A DNA stretch of 13,203 nucleotides from Chloroflexota bacterium (GCA_005880755.1 VBGV01000045.1:1-13203); one strand, 5' to 3'. Shown: positions 6,956 to 13,203, counted from the stretch's first letter. Made by a program: numbers and translations. The notes: generated by a model from the sequence alone, not told the origin.

Positions 6956-7561
6956 ATGACTGTGAAGACTCTTCAGCGGCAATCTGCACGGGAACGGTTG
7001 CTGGCTGCCGCCGATCAGCTCTTCTACGCGGAAGGCGTGCATGTGGTTGGCGTCGACCGGATAGCTGAACGTGCCGGCGTCACCAAGGCCACCCTCTACA
7101 ACACCTTTGGCAGCAAGGAGGATCTCGTTCGCGCCTACCTCGAGCAGCACATGGGGCGCAGGCAAGAGCGCATCGCTCGCATCTTGGCCGCGAACGACTC
7201 ACCAAGGAAGCGGATCCTCGGCATCTTCGCCGAGGTTGAGGAGCTGCTGGCGGGGTCGGCGTTTCGTGGGTGCAGGTTCATCATGGCAACGGCGGAGGCG
7301 CGCCCTGGCGATGCAAGCGAAATCGTCGCCGAGGAGTACCGAACCTGGCTCAGGACGCTGTTCACTGACCTTGCCAAGGACGCAGGCGCAACCGATGCCA
7401 AACAATTGGGAAGACGACTCCTGCTGCTTTACGACGGCGCGGCAGTTGCCGCGCGCATGGACCACGATCGCCGAGGTGCGGCGGCCGCGACGCACTCCGC
7501 GGTCGAGGCGTTGGTCGAGTCCGCCATCCCCACCAAGCGCACCACTCGGCGGGCGCGCTAA
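6956..7561 (+). CDS. TetR/AcrR-family transcriptional regulator
   Basis: A 201-residue regulator. The N-terminal HTH spans about residues 12-58: ARERLLAAADQLFYAEGV, then VDRIAERAGVTKATLYNTFGSKEDLV. The effector domain contains the family stretch SAFRGCRFIMATAEARP and EYRTWLRTLF. Cys106 is the only cysteine and sits in the effector domain, where a redox or electrophile sensor could operate; that is inference. It most likely represses the tautomerase, SDR, itself and the hydrolase through the three ACAGACC palindromes. Start is ATG 6956, with a modest AGGA site seven bases upstream. The C-terminus is Arg/Lys-rich. The inducing ligand is unknown but probably resembles the substrates of the flanking enzymes. 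Confidence 0.95.
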   Translation: MTVKTLQRQSARERLLAAADQLFYAEGVHVVGVDRIAERAGVTKATLYNTFGSKEDLVRAYLEQHMGRRQERIARILAANDSPRKRILGIFAEVEELLAGSAFRGCRFIMATAEARPGDASEIVAEEYRTWLRTLFTDLAKDAGATDAKQLGRRLLLLYDGAAVAARMDHDRRGAAAATHSAVEALVESAIPTKRTTRRAR

Positions 7562-7602
7562 CCCGCTGATTTCGGGAATGGATCCGCGCAACGCGCGATT
7601 AT

Positions 7603-7616
7603 ACAGACCGTTCTGT
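7603..7616. promoter_or_regulatory. TetR operator O3 (upstream of hydrolase)
   Basis: ACAGACC/GTTCTGT differs from O1 by one base in the right half and shares its left flank (ATACAGACCG). A -10-like TATACA (7600-7605) overlaps it. It lies 92 bases before the hydrolase start, giving the hydrolase its own repressible promoter instead of read-through from tetR. Confidence 0.7.
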
Positions 7617-7707
7617 TTACTGCGGCGAACCTCGAGGCGGCCATGCGGTGCCAATGAGACGCACAGCCACCACAGGAACGCTGCGCAATCAATTGGAGGA
7701 GTTTGAG

Positions 7708-8430
7708 ATGAGCAAGCTACCCAACATCGTTCTGGTTCACGGCGCCTGGGCCGACGGTTCCAGCTGGAGCGCGGTAATTGAGCGGCTTCAGAGAGACGGA
7801 TTCAACGTGACGGCACCACAGTTCGCGTTGACCAAGCTATCGGACGACGTTGCACGGCTCCGCGAGGTTCTCTTGCGCCAAAACGGCCCGACAATCGTGG
7901 CGGGACACTCGTACGGCGGCCAGATCATGACGGCCCTCGGCAACGACGCGCCAAACGTGGCGGGTCTCGTCTATGTCGCCGCGTTCGGGCTCGACCAGGG
8001 TGAATCGCTCGGCGCCCTCTTGGCCCAAGGACCGCCAAGCCCGGCGATCGCACATCTGGATATTGACAAGCAGGGGTATGCGTGGCTACCCGAGGACGAC
8101 TTCGTCAGTCACTTTGCGGGCGACGTCGATCCCGTCAAGGCCAAGGTCATGTTTGCAGCGCAGCAGCCGTTGGCCGTCAGCACATTCGACGAAGTGATGG
8201 GCGAGGTCGCGTGGAAGACCTTTGCGTCTTGGTACCTCGTCGCCCAGAGTGACGAGGCTATTCCACCGGACGCGGAGCGGCTTTTCGCCAAGCGGATGGG
8301 CGCCTCTGTGGTCGAGGTCAATTCGAACCACCTGCCGATGGTTTCTCATCCGGCCGAGGTGGTCGGTCTGATCGAGTCGGCAGCCGAGAAGATCCGGCAA
8401 ACGGATGCTGTGAGTCTCGCTTCGAGGTAG
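7708..8430 (+). CDS. Alpha/beta-fold hydrolase (esterase type)
   Basis: A 240-residue soluble hydrolase. The oxyanion motif HGAW is at residues 11-14 and the nucleophile elbow GHSYGG has Ser68. Asp182 (SDEAIPP) and His208 (NHLPMVSHP) complete the likely triad. Sequence such as PNIVLVHGAWADGSSW and VAGLVYVAAF matches the large group of uncharacterised small esterases, some of which act as esterases or salicylate-esterase-like enzymes. Start is ATG 7708, with GGAGGA seven bases upstream. An in-frame ATG at 7648 gives a poor N-terminus and no ribosome site. It is the last gene of the TetR cassette and has operator O3 upstream. A role in splitting an ester, or a ring-cleavage product, fits the SDR and tautomerase neighbours but is not shown. 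Confidence 0.93.
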   Translation: MSKLPNIVLVHGAWADGSSWSAVIERLQRDGFNVTAPQFALTKLSDDVARLREVLLRQNGPTIVAGHSYGGQIMTALGNDAPNVAGLVYVAAFGLDQGESLGALLAQGPPSPAIAHLDIDKQGYAWLPEDDFVSHFAGDVDPVKAKVMFAAQQPLAVSTFDEVMGEVAWKTFASWYLVAQSDEAIPPDAERLFAKRMGASVVEVNSNHLPMVSHPAEVVGLIESAAEKIRQTDAVSLASR

Positions 8431-8455
8431 TGCGGTAGTTCGGTCTTGAGATCTT

Positions 8456-8486
8456 GTCCGGCGTGGCCACCGCAGCTGCGCCGGAC
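8456..8486. repeat. Inverted repeat after the hydrolase gene
   Basis: GTCCGGCG (8456-8463) pairs perfectly with CGCCGGAC (8479-8486) across a 15-base loop. It lies in the convergent gap between the hydrolase stop and the 3' end of rnpB. It could slow transcription from either side, but neither side has a T-tract, so it is not a standard terminator. Confidence 0.35.
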
Positions 8487-8571
8487 GGCCCCAGCCAACC
8501 GGTGGGACGCCATTTGAAGCAGAGACCGCAATCTGCGGCTTGCAAGTTGTGGCTCTAGGGATACAGAAGGT

Positions 8572-8957
8572 GGGCCGAGAACGGACATAAGCCGGGTTCT
8601 GTATCCCTTGCGAGACGGTGACCATCTGTCTGGGACGCCGGTTGCCCGGCATCTCTAGCGACCGATACCCGAGGACTGGGCGAGCCGCCGTTAAAACGTC
8701 CTCCTATTTGGTCTTGCTCCGGGCGGGGTTTACCTGGCCGGCCGGTCACCCGGCCGCCTGTGGGCTCTTACCCCACCTTTTCACCCTTACCTGACAGCTG
8801 CTCTCCGGAGATAGCCGCTGCCGGGCGGTTATTTTCTGTGGCACTTTCCTTCGGGTCGCCCCGACTGGGTGTTACCCAGCGCCCTGCTCTTTGGAGCCCG
8901 GACTTTCCTCCAACGCTATTTACTTCGCCGGCGGTCACCCGTCCGCCTCGGCCCGCC
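8572..8957 (-). ncRNA. rnpB: RNase P RNA, bacterial class A
   Basis: The minus strand carries the full set of conserved RNase P RNA elements in order. P1 5' strand is GGGCCGAG (8954-8947). Next come GAGGAAAGTCCGGGCTCC (8910-8893, P4 5' side), the ACAGAAAATAACCGCC core, GGTGAAAAGGTGGGGTAAGA, and the L15 tRNA-CCA docking region GGTAAACCCCG (8734-8724) followed by GGAGCAAGACC. Then ACAGAACCCGGCTTAT (8602-8587, P4 3' side) and the P1 3' strand CTCGGCCC (8579-8572). The two P1 strands are perfect complements, which fixes the ends to within a few bases; length is about 385 nt, normal for class A. It is the ribozyme that trims tRNA 5' leaders. The RNA begins 7-10 nt after the stop codon of the SRPBCC gene on the same strand. 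Confidence 0.97.
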
Positions 8958-8964
8958 AGTAAGT

Positions 8965-9402
8965 CTACCCACGCAGATTCGAAAGCATGCGTCTGGTCCG
9001 CGCCGCGAGAAACCGCCCGTTGGTGATCTGGAACAGGCCGTGGATGAGGTGGCCGACGAAGCCCTTCGCCCGGCGGTCCATCTCGATGGTCAGGACGCTG
9101 CCGCCGGCGGGGCGCGGACGCACCTCCATGCGCCATGTTCCCCCCGACTGGGCGGCATTCGCCTCCTCGACCGTGGCGGTGATCACACGTTCATTCCATT
9201 CGTACCGCTCGATCGACCAGATGCCGAGGCCGGCCGTTCCTTCCCGCACCCGCGCCCAGGTCTCCCCGCGCTCCAGCACCTGGAATGAGGCCGGCGAGAG
9301 GTCCGGCCACAGCTCAGCGCGCTTCGGCCCGAATTCTGTTAACGCTGCCCAGACCACCTTCGGATCCAGGTCGGTTTCGACCGAGTAGGTGACCTTAGCC
9401 AC
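8965..9402 (-). CDS. SRPBCC (polyketide cyclase/START-like) protein
   Basis: A 145-residue protein from GTG 9402-9400: AKVTYSVETDLDPKVVWAAL opens the helix-grip fold. It continues with WPDLSPASFQVLERGETWARV, IERYEWNERVITATV, TWRMEVRPRPAGGSVLTIEMD and a long C-terminal helix ending RRMLSNLRG. It is a small lipid- or ligand-binding protein of unknown partner. The start overlaps the last bases of the RNase HI gene by 8 bp. A longer open frame back to 9498 is an RNase HI shadow. Its TAG stop (8967-8965) is part of TAGACT, a -10-like hexamer about seven bases before the rnpB 5' end. Confidence 0.88.
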   Translation of the reverse strand: MAKVTYSVETDLDPKVVWAALTEFGPKRAELWPDLSPASFQVLERGETWARVREGTAGLGIWSIERYEWNERVITATVEEANAAQSGGTWRMEVRPRPAGGSVLTIEMDRRAKGFVGHLIHGLFQITNGRFLAARTRRMLSNLRG

Positions 9403-9820
9403 CGAACTTCTTCTTCGGTACGTGGGCGTCGATCGCCATGTTGGCAAGGTGGTCAGCACCACGGTTACCTTCCCGTCCGACATGTTTGAACTGAACATCC
9501 GGAAACTCGCTCAGAAGGCGCATTACCTCGGCATGCAGTTTCTGCAGCTCAGGCTTCTTGGTCTTGTACTTGCCGGTCACCTGCTCGACGACAAGCTTCG
9601 AATCGAGGTAGACCTCTAGGCGATCCGGCCTCCAGTCCTTGACTGCTTTGAGTCCGTCGATCAGCGCGTGGTACTCGGCTTCATTGTTCGTTGCGACTCC
9701 AAGCCATCGATGGAGGGTCCGGAGCCGCACGCCCTGGTCGTCTTCGATCACGACGCCAATGCCTGCTGGTCCGGGGTTGCCTCGCGCCGCGCCGTCTGTG
9801 CGCAGGCGCAGTGTTTTCAG
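9395..9820 (-). CDS. Ribonuclease HI family protein, apparent CTG start
   Basis: The frame gives a 141-residue RNase H fold with the four catalytic acids: Asp9 in LRTDGAARGNPGPAGIG, Glu49 in NNEAEYHAL, Asp73 in VYLDSK and Asp123 in GADHLA. It would cut RNA in RNA:DNA hybrids (R-loops, primers). The HVGREGNRGADHLAN end matches the short actinobacterial/archaeal-type RNase HI. No ATG, GTG or TTG lies between the zinc-ribbon stop and the first strand. The best start is CTG (9820-9818), which overlaps the upstream TGA as CTGA. The in-frame ATG at 9925 would need a 109-base overlap and an unrelated N-terminus, and a start further inside would remove Asp9. The family is secure; the start is inferred. 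Confidence 0.88.
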   Translation of the reverse strand: MKTLRLRTDGAARGNPGPAGIGVVIEDDQGVRLRTLHRWLGVATNNEAEYHALIDGLKAVKDWRPDRLEVYLDSKLVVEQVTGKYKTKKPELQKLHAEVMRLLSEFPDVQFKHVGREGNRGADHLANMAIDAHVPKKKFGG

Positions 9821-10509
9821 GACATCACCAGGATGCGGCCGCAGTTCTCGCAGTGGACGATCTGGTCTCCCTTGCGCAACGCCTGCATCCCCGACGACGT
9901 CACGGTGACGTGGCAGGCCTGACACTGATTGCGGTCGACCTCGGCCACGGGTGGGTGGACGCGAACGCGGAGATAGGCGTTCTGCGCCCCGGACGGAACC
10001 TGTGCCCAGGTCGCCGCGCTGTCAGCCTTGACCGACTCGAGCTCTGACTGCCACGACTCGAGGTCCTTTCGCAATCCGGGCTCGTCAGACGCGGACCTTG
10101 TGCGAGTCTCCTGCAGCCGCTCGGCCGCTTCGACCACGGCCTGTTCGGCCAGCTCGCCCTCTTCCATCAGGCGCAGCTCGGCGTCCTCTTCTTCAGCGAA
10201 GCGTGCCCTCATGTGCTGCACCTCTTCGTTCATCTGGATCAGCTCGCTTGGGCTGCGGATGCGCCCACTCATGAGCTCTTTCTCGCGCGAGCGCAGCCTC
10301 GTGCGGTGATCTTCGCGATCGCGGTCGGACTCGCGCAGCCGTAGCTGTATGGCCTCACGCTCGGCCCGGGCATCGGTCAGTGCCTGTTCGGCGTGCGCCA
10401 CGCTGGGGTCGGAAGCGAGCAGGGACTCGACCCGCTCGATCTCGTCGCGCAGCTCCCGCTCCCTCTCCACCAGCCGCATGTATGCGAGCAGGAGCTGCGC
10501 GGGCTTCAT
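9817..10509 (-). CDS. C4-type zinc-ribbon coiled-coil protein
   Basis: A 230-residue protein. Residues 10-165 are strongly charged and helical, and should form a long antiparallel coiled coil. They include the family block KELMSGRIRSPSELIQMNEE. The C-terminus carries two CxxC pairs, Cys196/Cys199 and Cys220/Cys223, a zinc ribbon. This is the bacterial zinc-ribbon family once called DUF164 (CdsZ in mycobacteria), thought to act with RNA or nucleic-acid metabolism; the exact role is open. It starts at ATG 10509, overlapping the biotin carrier stop as ATGA, and its own TGA overlaps the RNase HI start. Zinc ribbon plus RNase HI is a recurrent pair in actinobacteria. Confidence 0.92.
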   Translation of the reverse strand: MKPAQLLLAYMRLVERERELRDEIERVESLLASDPSVAHAEQALTDARAEREAIQLRLRESDRDREDHRTRLRSREKELMSGRIRSPSELIQMNEEVQHMRARFAEEEDAELRLMEEGELAEQAVVEAAERLQETRTRSASDEPGLRKDLESWQSELESVKADSAATWAQVPSGAQNAYLRVRVHPPVAEVDRNQCQACHVTVTSSGMQALRKGDQIVHCENCGRILVMS

Positions 10510-10718
10510 TCGAGCACGACCAGGACCTGGCCCTCCTTGACCACCTCGCCCTCCTTCACCCGCACCTCTTTCACGGTGCCGGCACGCGGCGCGGTAACTG
10601 GGATTTCCATCTTCATCGACTCGAGGACCAGGAGCTCGTCCTCCTCCGCCACCTGTGCGCCGGCCTGGGTCTTGACCTTCCAGACGCTCCCGACCAGCTC
10701 GGCCTTGACTTCAGTCAT
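10506..10718 (-). CDS. Biotin carboxyl carrier protein (stand-alone biotinyl domain)
   Basis: A 70-residue protein that is just one biotinyl/lipoyl domain. The biotin site is ESMKMEIPV, with Lys36 as the residue that receives biotin. The pseudo-twofold strands VGSVWKVKTQAGAQV and AGTVKEVRVKEGEVVKEGQVL flank it. It carries CO2 from a biotin carboxylase to the carboxyltransferase encoded two genes upstream. It has no Ala/Pro-rich linker or N-terminal dimer part, unlike AccB of fatty-acid synthesis, but like small carriers in propionyl- or acyl-CoA carboxylase operons. ATG 10718 overlaps the BKACE stop (ATGA) and its stop overlaps the zinc-ribbon ATG. Confidence 0.95.
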   Translation of the reverse strand: MTEVKAELVGSVWKVKTQAGAQVAEEDELLVLESMKMEIPVTAPRAGTVKEVRVKEGEVVKEGQVLVVLE

Positions 10719-11602
10719 TCTTCCGCGCCCCTCACCCTGACCCTCTCCCCTTCAGGGGAGAGGGAAAGAATTTTGCGTGCTTCGTCCACCGTCGCGACGT
10801 CCCGGCCGAGATCGTGCACGAGACGTGCGGCTTTCTGGACCAGCTCGCCGTTGCTCTTCGCCATCTTTCCTTCCTCGACGTAAAAGTTGTCCTCCAACCC
10901 GACGCGCGCGTTGCCACCCATCGTGATGGCTGCCGCGACCAGTGCCCACTGGTTGAGCCCGATGCCGATGACCTGCCAGTGCGATCCGGGCGGCAGCGTG
11001 TCGACCTGGTTGGTCAGGTGACGCGTGGTGCCCGGGATCCCGCCGAGGACGCCCATGATCAGGCTGAACTGGTAAGGCGGCTTCAGCACGTCCATGTCGA
11101 TCAGAGGGGCGGTGTTCGCGATGTGACCGGTATCGAAGCACTCGAGCTCTGGACGCACGCCCGCGCTGTTCATGGCTTCCAGGAAGAACTGGATGTCCTT
11201 GAACGGGTTCGCGAAAACGTGGTCGTGATAGAAGGCCTTCTTCTTCGCCGAGTAGATGGCGTAGTTCATCGACCCCATGTTCAACGCGCCGATCTCTGGT
11301 CGAAGGTCACGGATGTGGGCGATGCGCTGCTCGGGCGGAATCCCGATCGCGCCGGTCGAGAAGTTGACGATCACGTCCGTGCGAGCACGGACCTCGGAGA
11401 GGATCTCGGCAAAGGTTTCGACCCGCCACTCCGGGCCGCCCTCCGGATTCCTGGCGTGGATGTGGACGATCGACGCGCCCGCTTCGGCTGCTCGCCTCGC
11501 CTCGTCGGCGATCTCCACGGGCGTGTACGGAATCGCCGGGCACTGCTCGCGCGTCGCCAGCACGCCGGTCAGGGCGGCCGTGATGACGACCTGCGTGGTC
11601 AT
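10715..11602 (-). CDS. BKACE-family beta-keto acid cleavage enzyme
   Basis: A 295-residue TIM-barrel enzyme of the 3-keto-5-aminohexanoate cleavage family (DUF849). The zinc ligands are His47 and His49 in VHIHARNPEG and Glu237 in RVGLEDN. Other conserved stretches are FSTGAIG, LNMGSMNYA, ECFDTGHI and IPGTTRHL. Members condense a beta-keto acid with acetyl-CoA to give acetoacetate and a new acyl-CoA; which keto acid is used here is unknown. Start ATG 11602 overlaps the carboxyltransferase stop (ATGA). The open frame to 12256 is a shadow. The normal domain ends near residue 280; the last 15 residues (SPEGERVRVRGAEE) are coded by the palindromic repeat at 10731-10764. Confidence 0.95.
   Translation of the reverse strand: MTTQVVITAALTGVLATREQCPAIPYTPVEIADEARRAAEAGASIVHIHARNPEGGPEWRVETFAEILSEVRARTDVIVNFSTGAIGIPPEQRIAHIRDLRPEIGALNMGSMNYAIYSAKKKAFYHDHVFANPFKDIQFFLEAMNSAGVRPELECFDTGHIANTAPLIDMDVLKPPYQFSLIMGVLGGIPGTTRHLTNQVDTLPPGSHWQVIGIGLNQWALVAAAITMGGNARVGLEDNFYVEEGKMAKSNGELVQKAARLVHDLGRDVATVDEARKILSLSPEGERVRVRGAEE
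10731..10764. repeat. REP-like palindromic repeat in the BKACE 3' end
   Basis: CCCTCTCCCC (10741-10750), loop TTCA, GGGGAGAGGG (10755-10764) is a perfect 10-bp stem. It is preceded by the GC-rich arm CCCCTCACCCTGA, a composition shared by a widespread class of dispersed intergenic palindromes. Here it lies inside the reading frame and codes the last 10-15 residues of the BKACE protein, just before the biotin carrier start. Confidence 0.75.
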
Positions 11603-13161
11603 ACCGGAATGTTTCCGTGCTTGCGCCAGGGGCGGTCGATCTTCTTGTCCCGCGCCTGCTCGATGCCCTTGATGATCACGCGACGCGTCTCCGCGGGATC
11701 GATCACATCGTCGATCATCGCCCAGCCCGCGGCGAGATACGGGTTGATCTGAGCGCGGATCGTTTCCACGAGCTGGGCTCGGGTCGCTTCTGGATTGTCC
11801 GAGGCCTCGACCTGCTTGTTGAAGATGATGTTGACCGCGCCCTCCGGTCCCATGACGGAGATCTCGGCGAAGGGCCACGCGACGATCATGTCCGGCTGGT
11901 AACCCTTGCCGTTCATCACGTAGTAGCCCGCGCCGTAGGCCTTGCGCATGATGATCGTGACCTTCGGCACGGTCGCCTCGCTGGTGGCGTACAGCATCTT
12001 CGCGCCATGCCTGATGATGCCTTCCTTCTCGACCTGCGATCCGACCATGAACCCCGGCACGTCCATCAGGTACACCAGCGGCACGTTGAACGCGTCGCAC
12101 ATGCGGATGAACCGGGCGGCCTTGTCGGCGGCGTCGGAGTCGAGCGCGCCGCCTTTCTGCATCGGCTGGTTGGCCACCACCCCGACCGCGTGACCACCCG
12201 CTCGCGCGAACCCGATGACGATGTTCTTCGCCCATGTGGGCTTGACCTCGAACCACGACTCGTGGTCGAAGATCGCCCTGACCACCTTGCGCACGTCGTA
12301 GGCGGCGCGCGGATTGACGGGAACGATCTTCTCGAGGCCCTCGACCAACCGGTCGCGTGGATCACCCGTCTCGACGAAGGGCGCCGGCTCGGTGTTGCTG
12401 GATGGTAGGTACGAGAGGAAACGGCGCACCGTGGCGATGCACTCCGCGTCGTTTGCGAGCTCGTTGTCGCCGACGCCGGATTCGTAGCAGTGGACCTGAG
12501 AGCCCCCCATGTCGTGGTCGGTCACGTCCTCTCCCGTCGCCGCCTTGACGAGGCGAGCCCCGCCGAGCGCCATCGAAGACGTGTCCTTGACCATCGGCAC
12601 GAAGTCGGCCAGGCCCGGGATGTACGCGGTGCCCGCCGCGCACGGCCCGAGCATCGCCGCCACCTGGGGGATGACGCCCGACATCACGACCTGCTCGGCG
12701 AACAGCCAGCCGGTGCCGGCAAACGTCGAGCCGGCCGCCTCCTGGATCCGTGCCCCGGCGGAGTCGAGCAACCAGACGATCGGCTTGCGGTAGCGCAGGG
12801 CCAGCTCGCGGACGCGCGCGGCTTTGAACTGCTCGCCTACCGCTCCCATCGAGCCTGCCATCACCGTGAAGTCGTACGCGATGACCCAGACCTGACGCCC
12901 CTCGATCTCGCCGTGACCTGTCACGACCCCGTCGGCGGGCGTGCCGTCCGGGTCGGCTTCCGCACCGCGCAGCGATTGCTGGCTTGCCAGTAGCCCGAGC
13001 TCGACGAATGTGCCCGGGTCGTACAGCAGCTCCAGGCGCTCGCGGACGGTCAGCTTGCCGCGCTGGTGCTGCTTGTCCACCTTCTCCGCGCCACCCATGG
13101 CGAGGTTCTTCTTGCGCCTGGCGTGGAGCTCTCCTACGAGTCTGCCGTAATCGTCATCCAC
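11599..13161 (-). CDS. Acyl-CoA carboxylase carboxyltransferase (beta) subunit
   Basis: A 520-residue PccB/AccD-type carboxyltransferase with two crotonase-like halves. Features in order: KQHQRGKLTVRERLELLYDPG (30-50), MAGSMGAVGEQ (101-111), DSAGARIQEA (133-142), oxyanion loop GPCAAGTAY (172-180), KDTSSMALGG (192-201), DVPGFMVGSQVEKEGIIRHG (367-386) and RKAYGAGYYVMNGKG (406-420). It moves CO2 from biotin to an acyl-CoA such as propionyl-, acetyl- or a branched acyl-CoA. Length is normal for the family (about 515-530). Start is GTG 13161-13159; no strong ribosome site. It needs the biotin carrier encoded at 10506-10718 and a biotin carboxylase subunit not present here. Confidence 0.96.
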   Translation of the reverse strand: MDDDYGRLVGELHARRKKNLAMGGAEKVDKQHQRGKLTVRERLELLYDPGTFVELGLLASQQSLRGAEADPDGTPADGVVTGHGEIEGRQVWVIAYDFTVMAGSMGAVGEQFKAARVRELALRYRKPIVWLLDSAGARIQEAAGSTFAGTGWLFAEQVVMSGVIPQVAAMLGPCAAGTAYIPGLADFVPMVKDTSSMALGGARLVKAATGEDVTDHDMGGSQVHCYESGVGDNELANDAECIATVRRFLSYLPSSNTEPAPFVETGDPRDRLVEGLEKIVPVNPRAAYDVRKVVRAIFDHESWFEVKPTWAKNIVIGFARAGGHAVGVVANQPMQKGGALDSDAADKAARFIRMCDAFNVPLVYLMDVPGFMVGSQVEKEGIIRHGAKMLYATSEATVPKVTIIMRKAYGAGYYVMNGKGYQPDMIVAWPFAEISVMGPEGAVNIIFNKQVEASDNPEATRAQLVETIRAQINPYLAAGWAMIDDVIDPAETRRVIIKGIEQARDKKIDRPWRKHGNIPV

Positions 13162-13171
13162 GGCCCGAATT

Positions 13172-13203
13172 CTATTGGCCGACCAGGAGGTCTTCCCGAT
13201 CGC
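13172..13203 (-). CDS. Possible tail of an upstream gene (partial)
   Basis: The minus strand from the window edge reads DREDLLVGQ and then TAG (13174-13172), ending 10 bases before the carboxyltransferase GTG. The spacing would suit an operon. Nine residues are too few to name a family, and chance cannot be excluded. A biotin carboxylase subunit is the natural expectation at this place, but that is only expectation. Confidence 0.25.
   Translation of the reverse strand, partial: DREDLLVGQ

Noticed and set aside
8526..8538. CCGCA-ATC-TGCGG inverted repeat as an rnpB terminator
   Set aside because: The stem is only 5 bp with a 3-base loop and no T-tract follows on the minus strand.
8555..9136. 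ORFs on both strands across 8555-9136
   Set aside because: Most of this span is RNase P RNA, whose conserved structure explains the sequence; the frames are incidental.
11603..12256. Extension of the BKACE frame upstream
   Set aside because: It is an alternative reading of the carboxyltransferase gene. The BKACE domain starts at ATG 11602.
1..13203. CRISPR array, tRNA, transposase, prophage or toxin-antitoxin/defence system
   Set aside because: No direct-repeat array, tRNA arms, transposase motifs or defence-type domains were seen on either strand.

Overview
The window comes from a GC-rich bacterial chromosome. Neighbouring genes are tightly packed, often with 4-bp stop/start overlaps. Codon third positions are strongly G/C, and GTG/TTG starts are frequent. 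The gene mix resembles a soil or environmental actinobacterium or a Chloroflexota/Dormibacterota-type genome: biotin-dependent acyl-CoA carboxylase, BKACE, a C4 zinc-ribbon/RNase HI pair beside rnpB, an ArsR-SRPBCC cassette and a TetR-SDR cassette. The phylum is an inference from style and content; nothing here fixes it. I see no phage, transposase, tRNA, CRISPR array or recognisable defence system.

Layout. (1) 1-3257, minus strand: a DEAD-box RNA helicase, an alkyltransferase-like (ATL) DNA-damage protein, an MFS transporter and a DyP-type heme peroxidase. The peroxidase runs off the left edge and has no canonical start codon. (2) 3258-3860: a 600-bp, mostly non-coding stretch with a structured hairpin near the helicase and a possible Arg-rich small ORF. 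It ends in a TTGACA promoter with an 8-4-8 palindromic operator. (3) 3861-5472, plus strand: an ArsR-type repressor, an AHSA1/SRPBCC protein and a RibD-C/DHFR-like reductase, probably one self-repressed operon. (4) 5607-8430: a TetR-controlled cassette of tautomerase (minus strand), SDR oxidoreductase, TetR regulator and alpha/beta hydrolase. Three near-identical ACAGACC-centred palindromes sit in the three promoter gaps, so this looks like a complete local regulon for small carbonyl, ester or enol compounds. (5) 8572-8957, minus strand: RNase P RNA (rnpB, class A), easily missed because only spurious ORFs cover it. (6) 8965-13161, minus strand, transcribed from the right edge: carboxyltransferase subunit, BKACE, biotin carrier protein, C4 zinc-ribbon coiled-coil protein, RNase HI and SRPBCC protein. 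Every junction overlaps by 4 to 8 bases, and rnpB lies 7-10 nt beyond the last stop.

How the genes work together. Region 6 joins a metabolic module (carboxyltransferase, biotin carrier and beta-keto acid cleavage enzyme) to RNA/DNA housekeeping genes in one overlapping transcription unit. The biotin carboxylase subunit is absent and may lie just past the right edge. Regions 3 and 4 are two small regulated cassettes, each with its repressor and a visible operator. The main unusual points are two ORFs without canonical starts (DyP; RNase HI, where a CTG overlaps the upstream TGA), a REP-like palindrome used as the coding 3' end of the BKACE gene, the three-operator TetR regulon, and a possibly leaderless arsR transcript. 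I found no convincing new multi-gene system.
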